Below the pieces are notes generated by a model. The model was not told where the DNA came from and ran no database searches. It saw only the letters and a program-made list of their open reading frames with translations. The translations under genes were made by a program, and so were the position numbers. Shown here one piece after another: positions 48,574-58,862 of a DNA stretch of 64,000 nucleotides; position 1 is the stretch's first letter, and every line of letters begins with the position of its first letter. The stretch comes from Rhytidiadelphus loreus (lineage: Eukaryota > Streptophyta > Bryopsida > Hypnales > Hylocomiaceae), in the NCBI GenBank assembly GCA_947034895.1, contig OX344763.1, positions 75,039,093 through 75,103,092 on the forward strand, written 5' to 3'.

Positions 48574-48893
48574 GTTGTGATGGCCTTGTGAGTAGGAGTT
48601 CCAAACAATGAGATCGCGGATATAGGAGAAGGAACTGGACGATGGTCTCCGACGTACATCTAAGCACTAGAACTGTACAGACTTAAACATCTAGGCGTCG
48701 CTCTTTAGAGCTCCATGAGCGGGCAATCCAAATTACCATGCGTGAAATTGCCGTTCGAGGAACTCCGGAGTGGCGCCTTCATGTTTTCGGTTCTAGGATT
48801 TGATTGCTTACATCTATGTCGGGGACCATCGTCCAGTTCCTTCTCCTATAACCATGGCCCCGTCGTTTGAAGCTTCTACTCACAAGGCCAACA
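48574..48893. repeat. Long inverted repeat near the right end of Element 2
   Basis: Arms of about 88 bp, 48574-48662 and 48806-48893, pair imperfectly. The best blocks are GGCCTTGTGAGTAG and GGAGAAGGAACTGGACGATGG. The loop is about 140 bp. It could fold into a long hairpin in RNA or be a foldback insertion. Confidence 0.7.
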
Positions 48894-49116
48894 CAGTTGG
48901 AGACGATGAGGTCCTTCATATGAGGCATCACTAGTATATGTAGTTGTACATAGCAAGTGCATATGACACTTCGGTACTTAGAGTTTCAAGCTGTGTTGGA
49001 GACTTTGTAGAAAGGATCTTGGATAGAGAGCATCTAATGATTGTAAATGTGATGTAGGCCTTCAAATGAGTTAGTTCTATAGTGAAGGCGAACTGTAGGA
49101 AGCATAAATAGGAGAA

Positions 49117-49235
49117 TCCATACAAACAATTGCCGGCATGGTCATTGAGAATGACGCTCACTCCTTGCGCTGCACACAACGCAATGTTTGAGGGTCACTC
49201 TCAATCGTCATGTCAGGCAATTGTTTCTATGGAAT
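49117..49235. repeat. Compact hairpin near the right end of Element 2
   Basis: Arms at about 49117-49165 and 49186-49235 pair with few mismatches (CCATA.AAACAATTGCC.G.CATG, then ATTGAGA.TGAC), with a 20-30 nt loop. The size and pairing resemble a plant small-RNA precursor, but nothing shows it is processed. Confidence 0.6.
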
Positions 49236-51890
49236 CTTGTATTTTTGCTTCTTTCGATTTGCCTCTGCTATGAAATTAGTTGATTTGGAGACCTTCCTTT
49301 CTACTTTATGATGTCTGTGGATGCCGTAGCGGGTCAGTGCATGTATTTTGACAAGGAAAGTGTATACATCCTATAAATTTGTGGATTCAATGATCATATA
49401 ATATATAGGAGTTATTATATATGCTTCCACTTTCTAAATATAGCACTTCAATATGTGTTTTAGGGGTCATTGTATTGCTGATTTACTTATATTTAATACT
49501 GACTTCTCTTAAGTTTATGATTTCTAGTGATTGCCAAGCTCTCATTTCACTAGAAATCTCCCATTTTAATGAATATAGTGTTGTAACAAACATCGGAAGA
49601 GGTTACATGTACTTCGAAACCCCGAAAAACTGGCATTTAGGGGCTGGAATGACGTGCCAGAACCGTGGAGTTTCGAAACTTGCATCACTTACATAGAATG
49701 GTGCCACATTGACAAGGCCTTCCCTGAAGAGCGACATAACTACCACCGCCGATTTCATAAAGCAAATTTGAAACACTACATCGATGAGGCCTTTAAACAA
49801 AGATGCATCGAAGTATACCAAGTGTTATACGAAAAACCCACTGTGAAAAAGAATGAAATTCACCTTTTCATTGCACGAGGTGTACATGCGGAGGTGAGAT
49901 TGAACAAGCGGGTGGATTGGTCCACTTTGAAGGGCACGCCAACCACAGCAGATGGTATCAAGATACCAACACCAACAAATGGAATGATTCCAAGGGGGGT
50001 TATGAGATATCCCGAAGGAGGGCTGGGCAGGGTCAACACACGTATTGAGCCGCCTAACACATACGAGACGGCGGATTCTACTACTGACGATGACTCTGAT
50101 GGATCTCATGTTGTGGTGGAATTAACCCCTAGAGGACAACAACGTGCACAAAGGAGAAGGGCGCAACATGCACCTCGTGAACAACTTCCAGAACCAAATA
50201 TTCGTGTACAGGTCCAGGGCCCCGTTGAACCAGTACTTGGAGTTGCTCAGGCGCAATTCCAAGCACCTGATGAACCAACTCTTGGAGTTGTTGATGTCAT
50301 GGCTGCTGCAGACACCATACAAAGCTTGAGGGTGCAGTTACAAGACCGAGGTGATGAACTACATTCTCTATATGAAAATGTGGGCAAGTTACGAGAAGAC
50401 ATTACGCTCAAAGACAGAGTAATTGCTCAACAAGCACGTGACATAGAGGAGCTTTGGCAAGCTCTACAAGCAGCACAAATGATGAACGAAGGTCAAGATC
50501 CACGAGGACATGCACAAGGACCTCCTCGGGATTCTCAAATTCCGAGGCAAAATGCTCCAGGTGATGCTGCCATGTCTACACAAGAAGATTCATTGGCCTT
50601 TCCCGAAATAATTGCCACTGGCAACGTACCAATGCAGACTGAAGTTCGGGGCATGGGTATGGACAACAACCTTGAGCTCAACAACTTGCGAGGCGAAAAT
50701 CAAACATTACAAAATCGTTTGCATGCCTTGGTGGAGCAGTACTACCAGTGGAAGTTGGCATGCATGTTCACCGTTGACAAGACACGACAACTAGTAGCAG
50801 AGTTCAAGAAATTGGACCACTACTACAGTGAGCACAATCAAGAAAGGGTGTTTGGCTTGACTTCATGGGCCCTTGTGGATGATCTTTTCAGTCCCAACAT
50901 GGCAATCATTGAGCTTGATGGTGGAAAAACAATCATTGATTGGTCCAAACACAATTGGGATTTCAAAAACCAACTTGGGTCGAAGGTCGACTACAAAGGG
51001 AACCCATTGTTGGAGTGGCCAAATCCTTCAAGTTTTGTGCACGACGGGACCACATGTCCCATTTGTATGAATCCATTTGGCCCTGAAGGTGGAATGCAGT
51101 TGGGCACGTGCAACCATGTATACCACCCATTTTGCCTCATCAGTTTTATGATTGTTCGTCGTCGGTGCGCAATGTGCAAGGCTCCCTTCCACGAGCGCTT
51201 GTACGAGTTGTTTGGCTTGGTCCCATACATGCCACCACATTGGGAATACAATGCCACGAATGCCCCAGATCACCGTAGAATGTGGGGAACAGACTTAGTG
51301 TGGAGTTGGAAATTACAAATGACATCGTTGGACAAGACACAAGTCGTTGCTGAATGTGGTTGGGAGACTGACCCCGATCAAATTGTCCAAGTCTGCCACC
51401 ATTTGATTCCGATGAAAGACAAGCATAGCCAAGGACGGCAGAATTTTTTCTTTCAATGCTTCAATAGACATTGGGACGAGGTTGGACTCAAGTTTCAATT
51501 TGGACCTCACCCTCGGCGATGGTTATGGGGCGTTGATGGAGTTCGAGTCACCGATGACAATGGAATTCGTATTGGGGAGGACTTGGACATGCCCGCCCCG
51601 CGGAGCTTGCTCAATTATCGGAATCTGAGTGGAGGGAAACTTTCAGAAACGAAGGGCTGGATTTTTTGCTTGAACAACATAGCCCAGATACACGCCGAGC
51701 TCTGGAGAGTCTCAAGCAATCACAAATCATGAGGGCCATTCTAGAAGAAGACGGACCAGCAAGGAGAACTCGGTCTGCAGTTCGTAGACTTCAACTAGGC
51801 TCCAACGAAGATTTTCCAATGCAACACGGCGCACACGACGACAAGGCTGGACCTAGTGGCACTACAAACAGTCCAATGAACATCGACTGA

Positions 51891-52599
51891 GTGCATTTTT
51901 TAGTGTGCTAAACTAGTAATTACTAATTAACAAAGCATGTTTTGCATATACAGTTATAGACTTTGGCACTTATCATTACCGAGGCTTATAGAATTGCTAC
52001 TTTGGTAGTTCGGTACTACAAACAGTATTAGACAAAGACTTGTGGATATGCATATTTTCTCGTGGAAAAAGTATTGTATAATGTATACTTTTCAATTTTT
52101 GTACTACATGATGCATATGAAATACATATATTCAATTGTTGAATTCCTTTGCATGATATGGCATGTGTGATATGTGGATATAATAATGTACTCATGGCCT
52201 AAGAATAAGTGCATTTCGGATTTTGAGTGTATAAAGGTATATATTCATGTAAATATATATGTATTAATATTATTGTATGTGTATAAAAATTAAAAAGATA
52301 TTAAAAATTTAACATTAATGTATATTTTGTTACAAATATATTGATGTTAATGTATGAAGGGATACATTAACCTTTGAATGACTTGATCCATCCAAAAATG
52401 GTAAAATTTCTTATTTTAGCTTGAATAACAATCAGGTATTTTTATTGCTTAAAACTTTGAATTCTATATCATTTACAGAAATTGCAATTTTGTTCGCGAA
52501 TGTTTCTAATTGTTATCATTTCTAACTTTCTATTGCAGAAAATCAGCATATAATCATATATGAGGAAAAAGAGGAAAACAATTCAATCACCCCCCTAAT
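51891..52599. other. RING copy B 3' flank, no gene seen
   Basis: AT-rich, with TATATA-type runs at 52230-52360. Probably the 3' untranslated and intergenic sequence of the hAT element. Confidence 0.45.
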
Positions 52600-53350
52600 G
52601 ACATTTTTTCTGTCTAAAAACAATAAAAACTGCCATTTCTACTACGTTGTCCAAGATTCAAAAAAAATTCTATTTTTGAAACTGAACCGTAGGATCTTGA
52701 AATTTACTTGCTTGAAATTATGTGGTTAAAATTTCATGAAGTTAGACCGTACAGATTGAAAGATATGACTATATGAGCATTCAAAGTTTAAAAAACAAGG
52801 TTTCTTCAACACTAAACTGCAATTTTAGATGACTTTTATTGCTATTTGTAGAAAAAATGTGTACTATGGAATTTGAATTAAAAATTTATTGTATTGAAGA
52901 CTTGAGTTGGGAGTCTATGAAAAAAAATTCAAAAAATAACAACTTCATTTTCATACTTCAAGAAATTGTCAAGTAGAAGTGTAGAACTGTAGAAGCACGT
53001 TTAAAATTGAAAGAAAAACTAAACAATTAATAGCTCTTAGATGGGATTGAAATACAATAATCCCAATGGTGAGATTGTTCTAGCAAACAAACATAACCTT
53101 TTAAAAAACCAAAAATCTGAAAATTGCATTCTAAAGATTCAATTTCTTTTGCTGCCCACCGAATTCAATTCTACGCATCTTGTGGTATAACTTTGGCTTC
53201 CAGGCACCGATTGAAATAAAAATTATATTCCCACAAAGCTTATTACATTTTCTATCTTCAAAAAAAGTTTTGCAAAATTAGGATAAAATTTCAGCCCATA
53301 GAAACCTGCCCGAATTCTAAAGTGTCCCCTCAAGGGACAATGGGACTTTA
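52600..53350 (+). repeat. Dispersed non-coding repeat, copy 3
   Basis: Same family as 29480-30200 (same orientation) and 3600-4620 (inverted). It contains ACCGTAGGATCTT, AAAATTTCATGAAG, GATTGAAAGATAT and, near 53200, GGCACCGATTGAAAT. No open frame. Confidence 0.55.
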
Positions 53351-54409
53351 GGGGTTAATTTGAAATTTTGGGGGGAGGTGCAAGTAGTAATGGAGGTGAA
53401 CCAAAAAAAAATCCAATTGCTTATTTTATTTTTCACACAAAAGAAAGCCACATCAAACTATCAAATAAGTGAAACAACTTGAAGTCTAATTCCATCTTGA
53501 CGTCCTAAACTTGAAGTTGAAACCAAATGAATCCTTTTATGTAATTGATATACAAAATTTATATACATTTTGCTAGTTCCTCCGATATTTTTTCTTCTTA
53601 TTTTTTGTATTTACAATAATTTAGGAATAAAAGTAAAATTATTCTGATTTCTTAAAGGTAAAGGTGGAAATAAAATTATATGAATTACAAAATATATATT
53701 AGAGTAATCCATAATTTGTGTTGTAACTTGTAAGCCTGTAAAGTGTAAAGTTTAAATTAAGAATGTAGGGTGGAATTGTTTTGGGAAAGTTGTATTGTTG
53801 TAAAAATGTTGAAGCATGTAGTCATGTACTCATTTAGCCAACTTGCCATGAAGAATGAATTCATAGAATAACCACCATTTTTTGCCTCCACCATTCATCA
53901 TCCGAAATTCTTATAAGCTAAAATTTGAACAGTCAATATTTGTTATAATTAATTACACACATCCTACTATCCTAAATATAGTAGGATTTTTCTTGGTATG
54001 CTTCTATAAAGAAATTCAAATACATTCCATACTTGTTCAAATTTTCTGAAATTGTTATCATTGAATACCCCAAATTTCCATACTTGCTCAAATTCTCTTA
54101 AATTTCGTTGAAACATTTCTAAAACCCTTTTTTTTGGAATTCCAAACCCTTTTAGCTTCTATTTTGGAGAACTATAACATTCATCCTTTAAGTCTTCAAC
54201 TTGAATTTTCAAAAACAAGTACTTTGTTTACCATTACAAATCCTAAAACTTCTAGCATCTTATTATATTTGTTTTCTTGAAAGTGTGCAAGTTAGTTTTA
54301 ATTCTCTAGAAATCCCATTTTTGGGGTGTGGGGACTATTTCTCAAGTCCTTGGAGAAGCGAAGAAGACCAAGGGCGATACATGAAGGAGACACATCTTTC
54401 CATGAATTC
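53351..54409. other. AT-rich spacer, no gene seen
   Basis: No coding signal or repeat was identified, apart from a short near-repeat of CCATACTTG.TCAAATT.TC.GAAATT at 54025-54110. Confidence 0.4.
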
Positions 54410-55915
54410 TCTTTCAACTCAAAAAGTAGTTGGACTTCTTAATACAGCCATTGACTTCAAGAAATTCCCCGAGCTCAAATTAATGGCTGACTGCATTAAT
54501 TGGTTTCCCTCTTTCCCTCTCTCCATGGGAAGGAAGAATCCCATGCTAATTTCATATTTGAAGGTCAATTCCATTCCCCCCCGTCGTTGGTGGAGAGAGT
54601 TCTTGCATCCGAGGTCAGGGCGTGAGGGTGGGGACGTCAAGGCGTGGATGTCCCGACAGGGCGGGGACATGAAGTCAGGGCGGGGACTCCAGGGCGCAGA
54701 CGTCCTGCCAAGGCGCGGACGTCCGGCCGTGGATTCCAATTCCAATTCCAATTCCAATTGCAATTTTGAACTCCCTCCTTGAACTCCCTCCTTGAACTCC
54801 CTCCAAGCCAATTTTGAACTCCCTCCAAGGGTTTGCTATCCCCATACCCAAAATAATGAGATGAACCGTTGCCCTTGAATTAAAAAATCACTTAACGAGT
54901 ATTTCATTTCAATACCCACCCCTCCTAAGTCCTAGACTTGCTTTAGATTTTAGAGCTCTAGGATCCCATTACACAAATTAGAGGGTGGAGTCTAATGATT
55001 GAATATTTGAAATCATAAACAATTTTGCTTCATTTCATTCCCAAAGACCCAAACCGCTTTGCTATCCCCATACCCAAAATAATGAAATGAACCGTTGCCC
55101 TTGAATTAAAAAATCACTTAACGAGTATTTCATTTGAATACCCACCCCTCCTATTTTACCCATTACAAGAAATTTTGGTTAAAGTCTTTAAGCCCTAAAT
55201 CCTTGTACCCTTTTTCACGGAAAAAACCCCTTCAAGCATATTCTAAAGCATTATGATTTGTATTTGATTTAAATCCAAAACCTTGTAGCTTTGTATTTAA
55301 AAAATGAAGACTTAAACCAAAAGCTTGAGAAGTATACGTTGGTAATAGTTTGATTTGTAAACTTCAAATCCAAAATCACAAACACCTTTTCTTAATAAGA
55401 ATGAAATATAAACTTTGAACTTGAATTTAAACAATTATGGACCTTGACTTTCATTAGGACTCGAAATCCTTTGGGATTTTTGTTACACAAATTTAGTTTT
55501 TCTTGTTTGGAAGTTCAATTTCATTTTCTATTTTTTTTTTGGGTTCCAACTTTACATGGGTCCTACTTCTCAAGTGCTTGATGAAGGCAAGAACTTGAAA
55601 TTTGGCCTCAAGAAGGGAGTGACATGCTTTAATACGTTGTCATTGAACTCAAAAAGTAGTTGGACCTCTTAATGCAGCCATTGACTTGAAGATATTCCCC
55701 GTGCTCAAATTAAGAGCTGACTACATTAGTGGATTCTCCTCTCTCTATGGGAAGGAAGAATCCCACCACGGAATTCATACCAAAGTCTATGGTAGGACCT
55801 CCCCCTCCTGCCGTCCGGGAACGCGTCGCGCCGGGGCGTGGACGCGTCGGAATTGTGTGACGTCCGCGCCCCTGACGTCCCTGCCCTTGCAGAAGAGGTC
55901 CGCGCCCCTGCACCC
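54410..55915 (+). repeat. Duplicated promoter block upstream of the hAT transposase
   Basis: A block of about 150 bp starting CTCAAAAAGTAGTTGGAC occurs at 54418-54570 and 55650-55795. Each copy is followed by a GTCCCCGCCCTG-type GC array (54610-54735 with the motif mostly inverted; 55800-55915). A second direct repeat of about 95 bp (TTTGCTATCCCCATACCC...) is at 54831-54930 and 55060-55155. Small tandem repeats, TTCCAA and TTGAACTCCCTCC, fill 54735-54830. Confidence 0.7.
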
Positions 55916-55921
55916 CCAGGC

Positions 55922-55928
55922 TATAAAG
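55922..55928 (+). promoter_or_regulatory. TATA box of the hAT transposase gene
   Basis: TATAAAG immediately follows the GC array and lies 250 bp before the likely start codon at 56178. The spacing echoes the TATA boxes of the kinase/RING promoter. Confidence 0.55.
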
Positions 55929-56177
55929 CCAAGCTTGTCGGATTGACTTCTTTACATTTGTCATCTTGGCCTCATCATCTTGGACTTCAATTCACTTTGA
56001 GCTCCTTGGGAGTCTACTTGGGTGACAAATGGCCCTAGTTAGCTGTTGAAGTGATGTAAAAGTCAGTTCAAGCAGTTGATTGGCGCTAACTACTATTTTG
56101 TCCTTTTCATTTGGTGTAATAGCCTCTTCTACAGTTCTACCTCCTCCAAGAAAACGTTTGCATTCGTCGTGAACGCG

Positions 56178-58862
56178 ATGGGAAGTCAACGAAAGCAAAC
56201 AAAAGAATGGGAACCGTGGTATAATTTCTCTGAGAACGGGGGGAAAGTGAGTTGTGTATTTTGCAATGCAACATTCACCTATAAACGCGAGCGCGCTTTT
56301 GCTCACTTTGGATATGGCGCGAAGTCCGAGAGGTCAATTTGTCGTAATGCAACGCGAGCCGTGCGCCACCAATTTGCAAATTGTGCAAACTTTGTTCCTC
56401 AACGATTGAGCCCCGAGGACATGTATGAAGGAGAATCAATTCCCACTGGTCCATCAAGAGCAACTCCAGTTGCAAGTTCAAGCCAATCCTTTCAAAACGA
56501 AGTGACGGGAGGGGGTTCAGGTGACGCCCAAGCTGAAGAGGTTACTCTCCCTGAAGGGAATGATGCAATACAGAGGTCCCAAAGTCTCGCTGCATCAAAT
56601 TCCACAAGATCTGGGTCATTACTTCAGCAACGTATGAAGGATGCTTTTAATGTTGCGAAGAGGAAGGAGTTGGATGACAAGTGGGCATCATTTTTTTACG
56701 AGGCGAACGTGCTATTTAATGTGGCAAGAAATCCAGCCTTTATTGAGGCTGTGAGGGCAACCTCAATGGCAAGGTTTGAATACAGTCCACCTTCTTACCA
56801 TCAGTTCAGGACGAAATTGATTGAACCGAAGAGGTTGCAGATCGAGAAGCAAATTGAAACCAAAGTTGGTTTTGCAGTGAAACATTATGGGGTGACAATA
56901 TGCATTGATGGCTGGGATGACGTGAACCGGAGGCCTCTAATGAATGTAATGATGTCGTGCCCTACCGGTGATGTATTTTTGGGGGCCATTGACACCACCG
57001 GGCAAAAGAAGTCCATGCGCTACATAGCGGACCAGATGAAGGTATTCATTGAAAAAGTGGGTTCAAAGTACGTGACACAGGTTAGTACGGATAATGCAGC
57101 GAATATGCTTGGAGCATTGGATGATATCGTTCGCACGTATCTACACATTTTCAAGCAGGGGTGCATGGCACATGCTTTGGATCTCATGTTGGAAGATTGG
57201 GCCAAAGTACTAGAATTCAAAGATTTAATTCAGAGGGCAAGAAGATTGTGCCAGTACATTTGGAACCATCACGCGACCATGTCGGTATTCCGGGAGTTGA
57301 GTCCGACCCTTCAGTTAGTAGTGCCCAGCGAAACCCGCTTTGCTTGTAATTTTCTCATGTTGCAGCGATTGGAGAAACTTCGCGGAGTACTGCTGCGGTT
57401 AAAAGACCATGCGCGCGTTCAAAATTACTTTGATGGTCTGCGAGACAGACAAAATGCGGAGCAAGCAGCTATAGCTTTACGTAATGTGGTGTCAACTATC
57501 GAAGACGTGGGCTTCTGGCAACGATGTGCAAATTACGTGCACATGACTGAAGACGTATTGAAGGCATTGCGCATATTTGATGGCCGAGAACCAGCTATGG
57601 GTCGGGCGTGGCTCGTAATGCACAATTTGAGAGCGCATGTGTTTTCTTTAAGAGGGCCACCCTTCAACCTACGAGATGACATAGCCACCACCATGAAGGA
57701 GTCTTTCACATCTAGGTGGGACATGGTGTTCACGGATGTTCACTATGCTGGGGCCCTTCTAAATCCATATCTTTTGGATAACGTGGCACTTAGGGTTGAT
57801 GGAGTTGCCCTCTGTGCATTGTATCGAGTCATCCGCAAAATGGAAAATGTAGTGGGTGTGGAGTTTAACAACGTGTTGGCGGAATTAACAGAATTCGAGG
57901 AGGGCACGGGGCCATACAGTGCAGCAGAGACACCTGACATCCGAGCGACACAGATGCTTCCTCACCAATGGTGGCACAGGGTTGGAGATCGAGCACTATC
58001 TAAGATTGCCGTTCGTATTTTGTCATTGACGTGTTCAGCATGTTCATGTAAAAGGAATTGGAGTATGTATTCCTTTGTCCACAACAAGGTCCGGAATCGG
58101 TTAGCCCCCGAGAAGGCTGAGTCATTGGTATATATTTATACCAATAGCCGTGTACTTCAGCAAAGACCAGGGGCCGATCCTGTTCGTTGGTATGATGCTA
58201 ATATCCTCTCGGAGGATTCTGATCCAGATGCTCTTGGCCCCGTTCCAGTGGTTGAACGCAATCGTGAATTTGACGCGATGGTAGCTAAGGAAGAAGAAGA
58301 GGCTGATGTGGAAGCTAACCGAGCACCCCGAGAATACCGACCAAATCCAGAATTGTGGAGGGCGGGGGCTGATCACCTTGCAGAAGCTAGAAATTACTAC
58401 GGAGATGGTCATGAAGTGGAAGAGGAAGTCCTCCCTGGTCGCTGGGGCCCTTGGGGAGCCGATCCTCGCCGAAGTCCTACACCCATTGGCGATGAAAATG
58501 TAGTTGTTTCTGAAGTGCAACCTTTGTCATCGTCTTCCGAGAGTGATCACCCGGCCGCAGTGGACGCCGATGATGATAATGTTATCTCGAACAATGACGA
58601 CAACCTCCCTTTGGAAAACGAAGGGGGAAATGGAAATGGCAGTGAGAATCTGAGGAACAATGCAACTCAGAATACTGAAGGATCCGTTTGCGATCGTGAT
58701 GGCAATAGGGGCCCAGAGGAGTGGGGGGCCGCGATAGCAACAGAGTTGTTGGAGGACGCCATGGCCAAAACATTGGAAATACAAGGATGGCACGACCGAT
58801 CACAAGACATGTTGTGGAGGTTAATGCAGTGGGAAGAACGCGTTTTGACCCTGAACATTTAG
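56178..58862 (+). CDS. hAT transposase (BED finger, DUF659, hAT dimerisation domain)
   Basis: 894 aa from ATG 56178; an open frame exists from 56076 but this ATG begins the BED domain. The BED zinc finger uses C26, C29, H43 and C55. A DUF659-type catalytic core follows: ICIDGWDDV (near residue 243), a second Asp in STDNAANM (near 304) and the C-x2-H motif GCMAHALDL (near 329). The dimerisation domain spans about 604-654 (LSLTCSACSCKRNWSMYSFVHNKVRNRL). An acidic, Asn-rich tail follows. No stop interrupts the domains, so this may be a functional hAT transposase acting on the CAGGG ends at 29393 and 60643. Near the end the frame may shift into 58863-59596. Confidence 0.9.
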   Translation: MGSQRKQTKEWEPWYNFSENGGKVSCVFCNATFTYKRERAFAHFGYGAKSERSICRNATRAVRHQFANCANFVPQRLSPEDMYEGESIPTGPSRATPVASSSQSFQNEVTGGGSGDAQAEEVTLPEGNDAIQRSQSLAASNSTRSGSLLQQRMKDAFNVAKRKELDDKWASFFYEANVLFNVARNPAFIEAVRATSMARFEYSPPSYHQFRTKLIEPKRLQIEKQIETKVGFAVKHYGVTICIDGWDDVNRRPLMNVMMSCPTGDVFLGAIDTTGQKKSMRYIADQMKVFIEKVGSKYVTQVSTDNAANMLGALDDIVRTYLHIFKQGCMAHALDLMLEDWAKVLEFKDLIQRARRLCQYIWNHHATMSVFRELSPTLQLVVPSETRFACNFLMLQRLEKLRGVLLRLKDHARVQNYFDGLRDRQNAEQAAIALRNVVSTIEDVGFWQRCANYVHMTEDVLKALRIFDGREPAMGRAWLVMHNLRAHVFSLRGPPFNLRDDIATTMKESFTSRWDMVFTDVHYAGALLNPYLLDNVALRVDGVALCALYRVIRKMENVVGVEFNNVLAELTEFEEGTGPYSAAETPDIRATQMLPHQWWHRVGDRALSKIAVRILSLTCSACSCKRNWSMYSFVHNKVRNRLAPEKAESLVYIYTNSRVLQQRPGADPVRWYDANILSEDSDPDALGPVPVVERNREFDAMVAKEEEEADVEANRAPREYRPNPELWRAGADHLAEARNYYGDGHEVEEEVLPGRWGPWGADPRRSPTPIGDENVVVSEVQPLSSSSESDHPAAVDADDDNVISNNDDNLPLENEGGNGNGSENLRNNATQNTEGSVCDRDGNRGPEEWGAAIATELLEDAMAKTLEIQGWHDRSQDMLWRLMQWEERVLTLNI

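Larger units (their letters stand above)
32579..49582 (+). mobile_element. Element 2: 17-kb multigene DNA transposon with CACTA-like ends
   Basis: The terminal inverted repeat is a perfect 25 bp: AACACTATATTCATTAAAAT followed by GGGAG at 32579-32603, and its inverse at 49558-49582. Flanking GTAA at 32575-32578 and 49583-49586 is a 4-bp target duplication. Genes: DUF7869-type (-, 36213-33376), and on plus GQHS (41850-46141), FCP1-like (46335-47488) and a small basic protein (47711-48340). Fourteen private palindromes lie between them. Termini resemble the CACTA/Chapaev group, in which Chapaev also makes 4-bp duplications, but I see no typical CMC transposase. Confidence 0.87.
32517..51890 (+). 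pseudogene. RING-H2 finger protein, copy B, split by a 17-kb insertion
   Basis: The 5' part is 32517-32578 (ATG, then a basic segment rich in R and K) and the remainder is 49587-51890. Taking out Element 2 and one GTAA copy leaves a frame whose junction (Q-G-N-K-H-R-K) aligns with RING copy A (R-G-N-I-H-K-K). After the junction come GWNDVPEPWS, YIEWCHI and VDWSTLK, a low-complexity linker, a helical region (LQDRGDELHSLYENVGKLRED), and a RING of C-P-I-C ... C-N-H-V-Y-H-P-F-C ... C-A-M-C (C3H2C3) at about 51055-51180. A one-base frameshift near 51600 shifts the conserved C-terminus into the frame ending at 51890. Likely an E3-type protein by family. Confidence 0.75.

Noticed and set aside
54201..54782. 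193-aa open frame before the hAT gene
   Set aside because: It spans the duplicated promoter block and GC array; the second copy of the block does not keep the frame.
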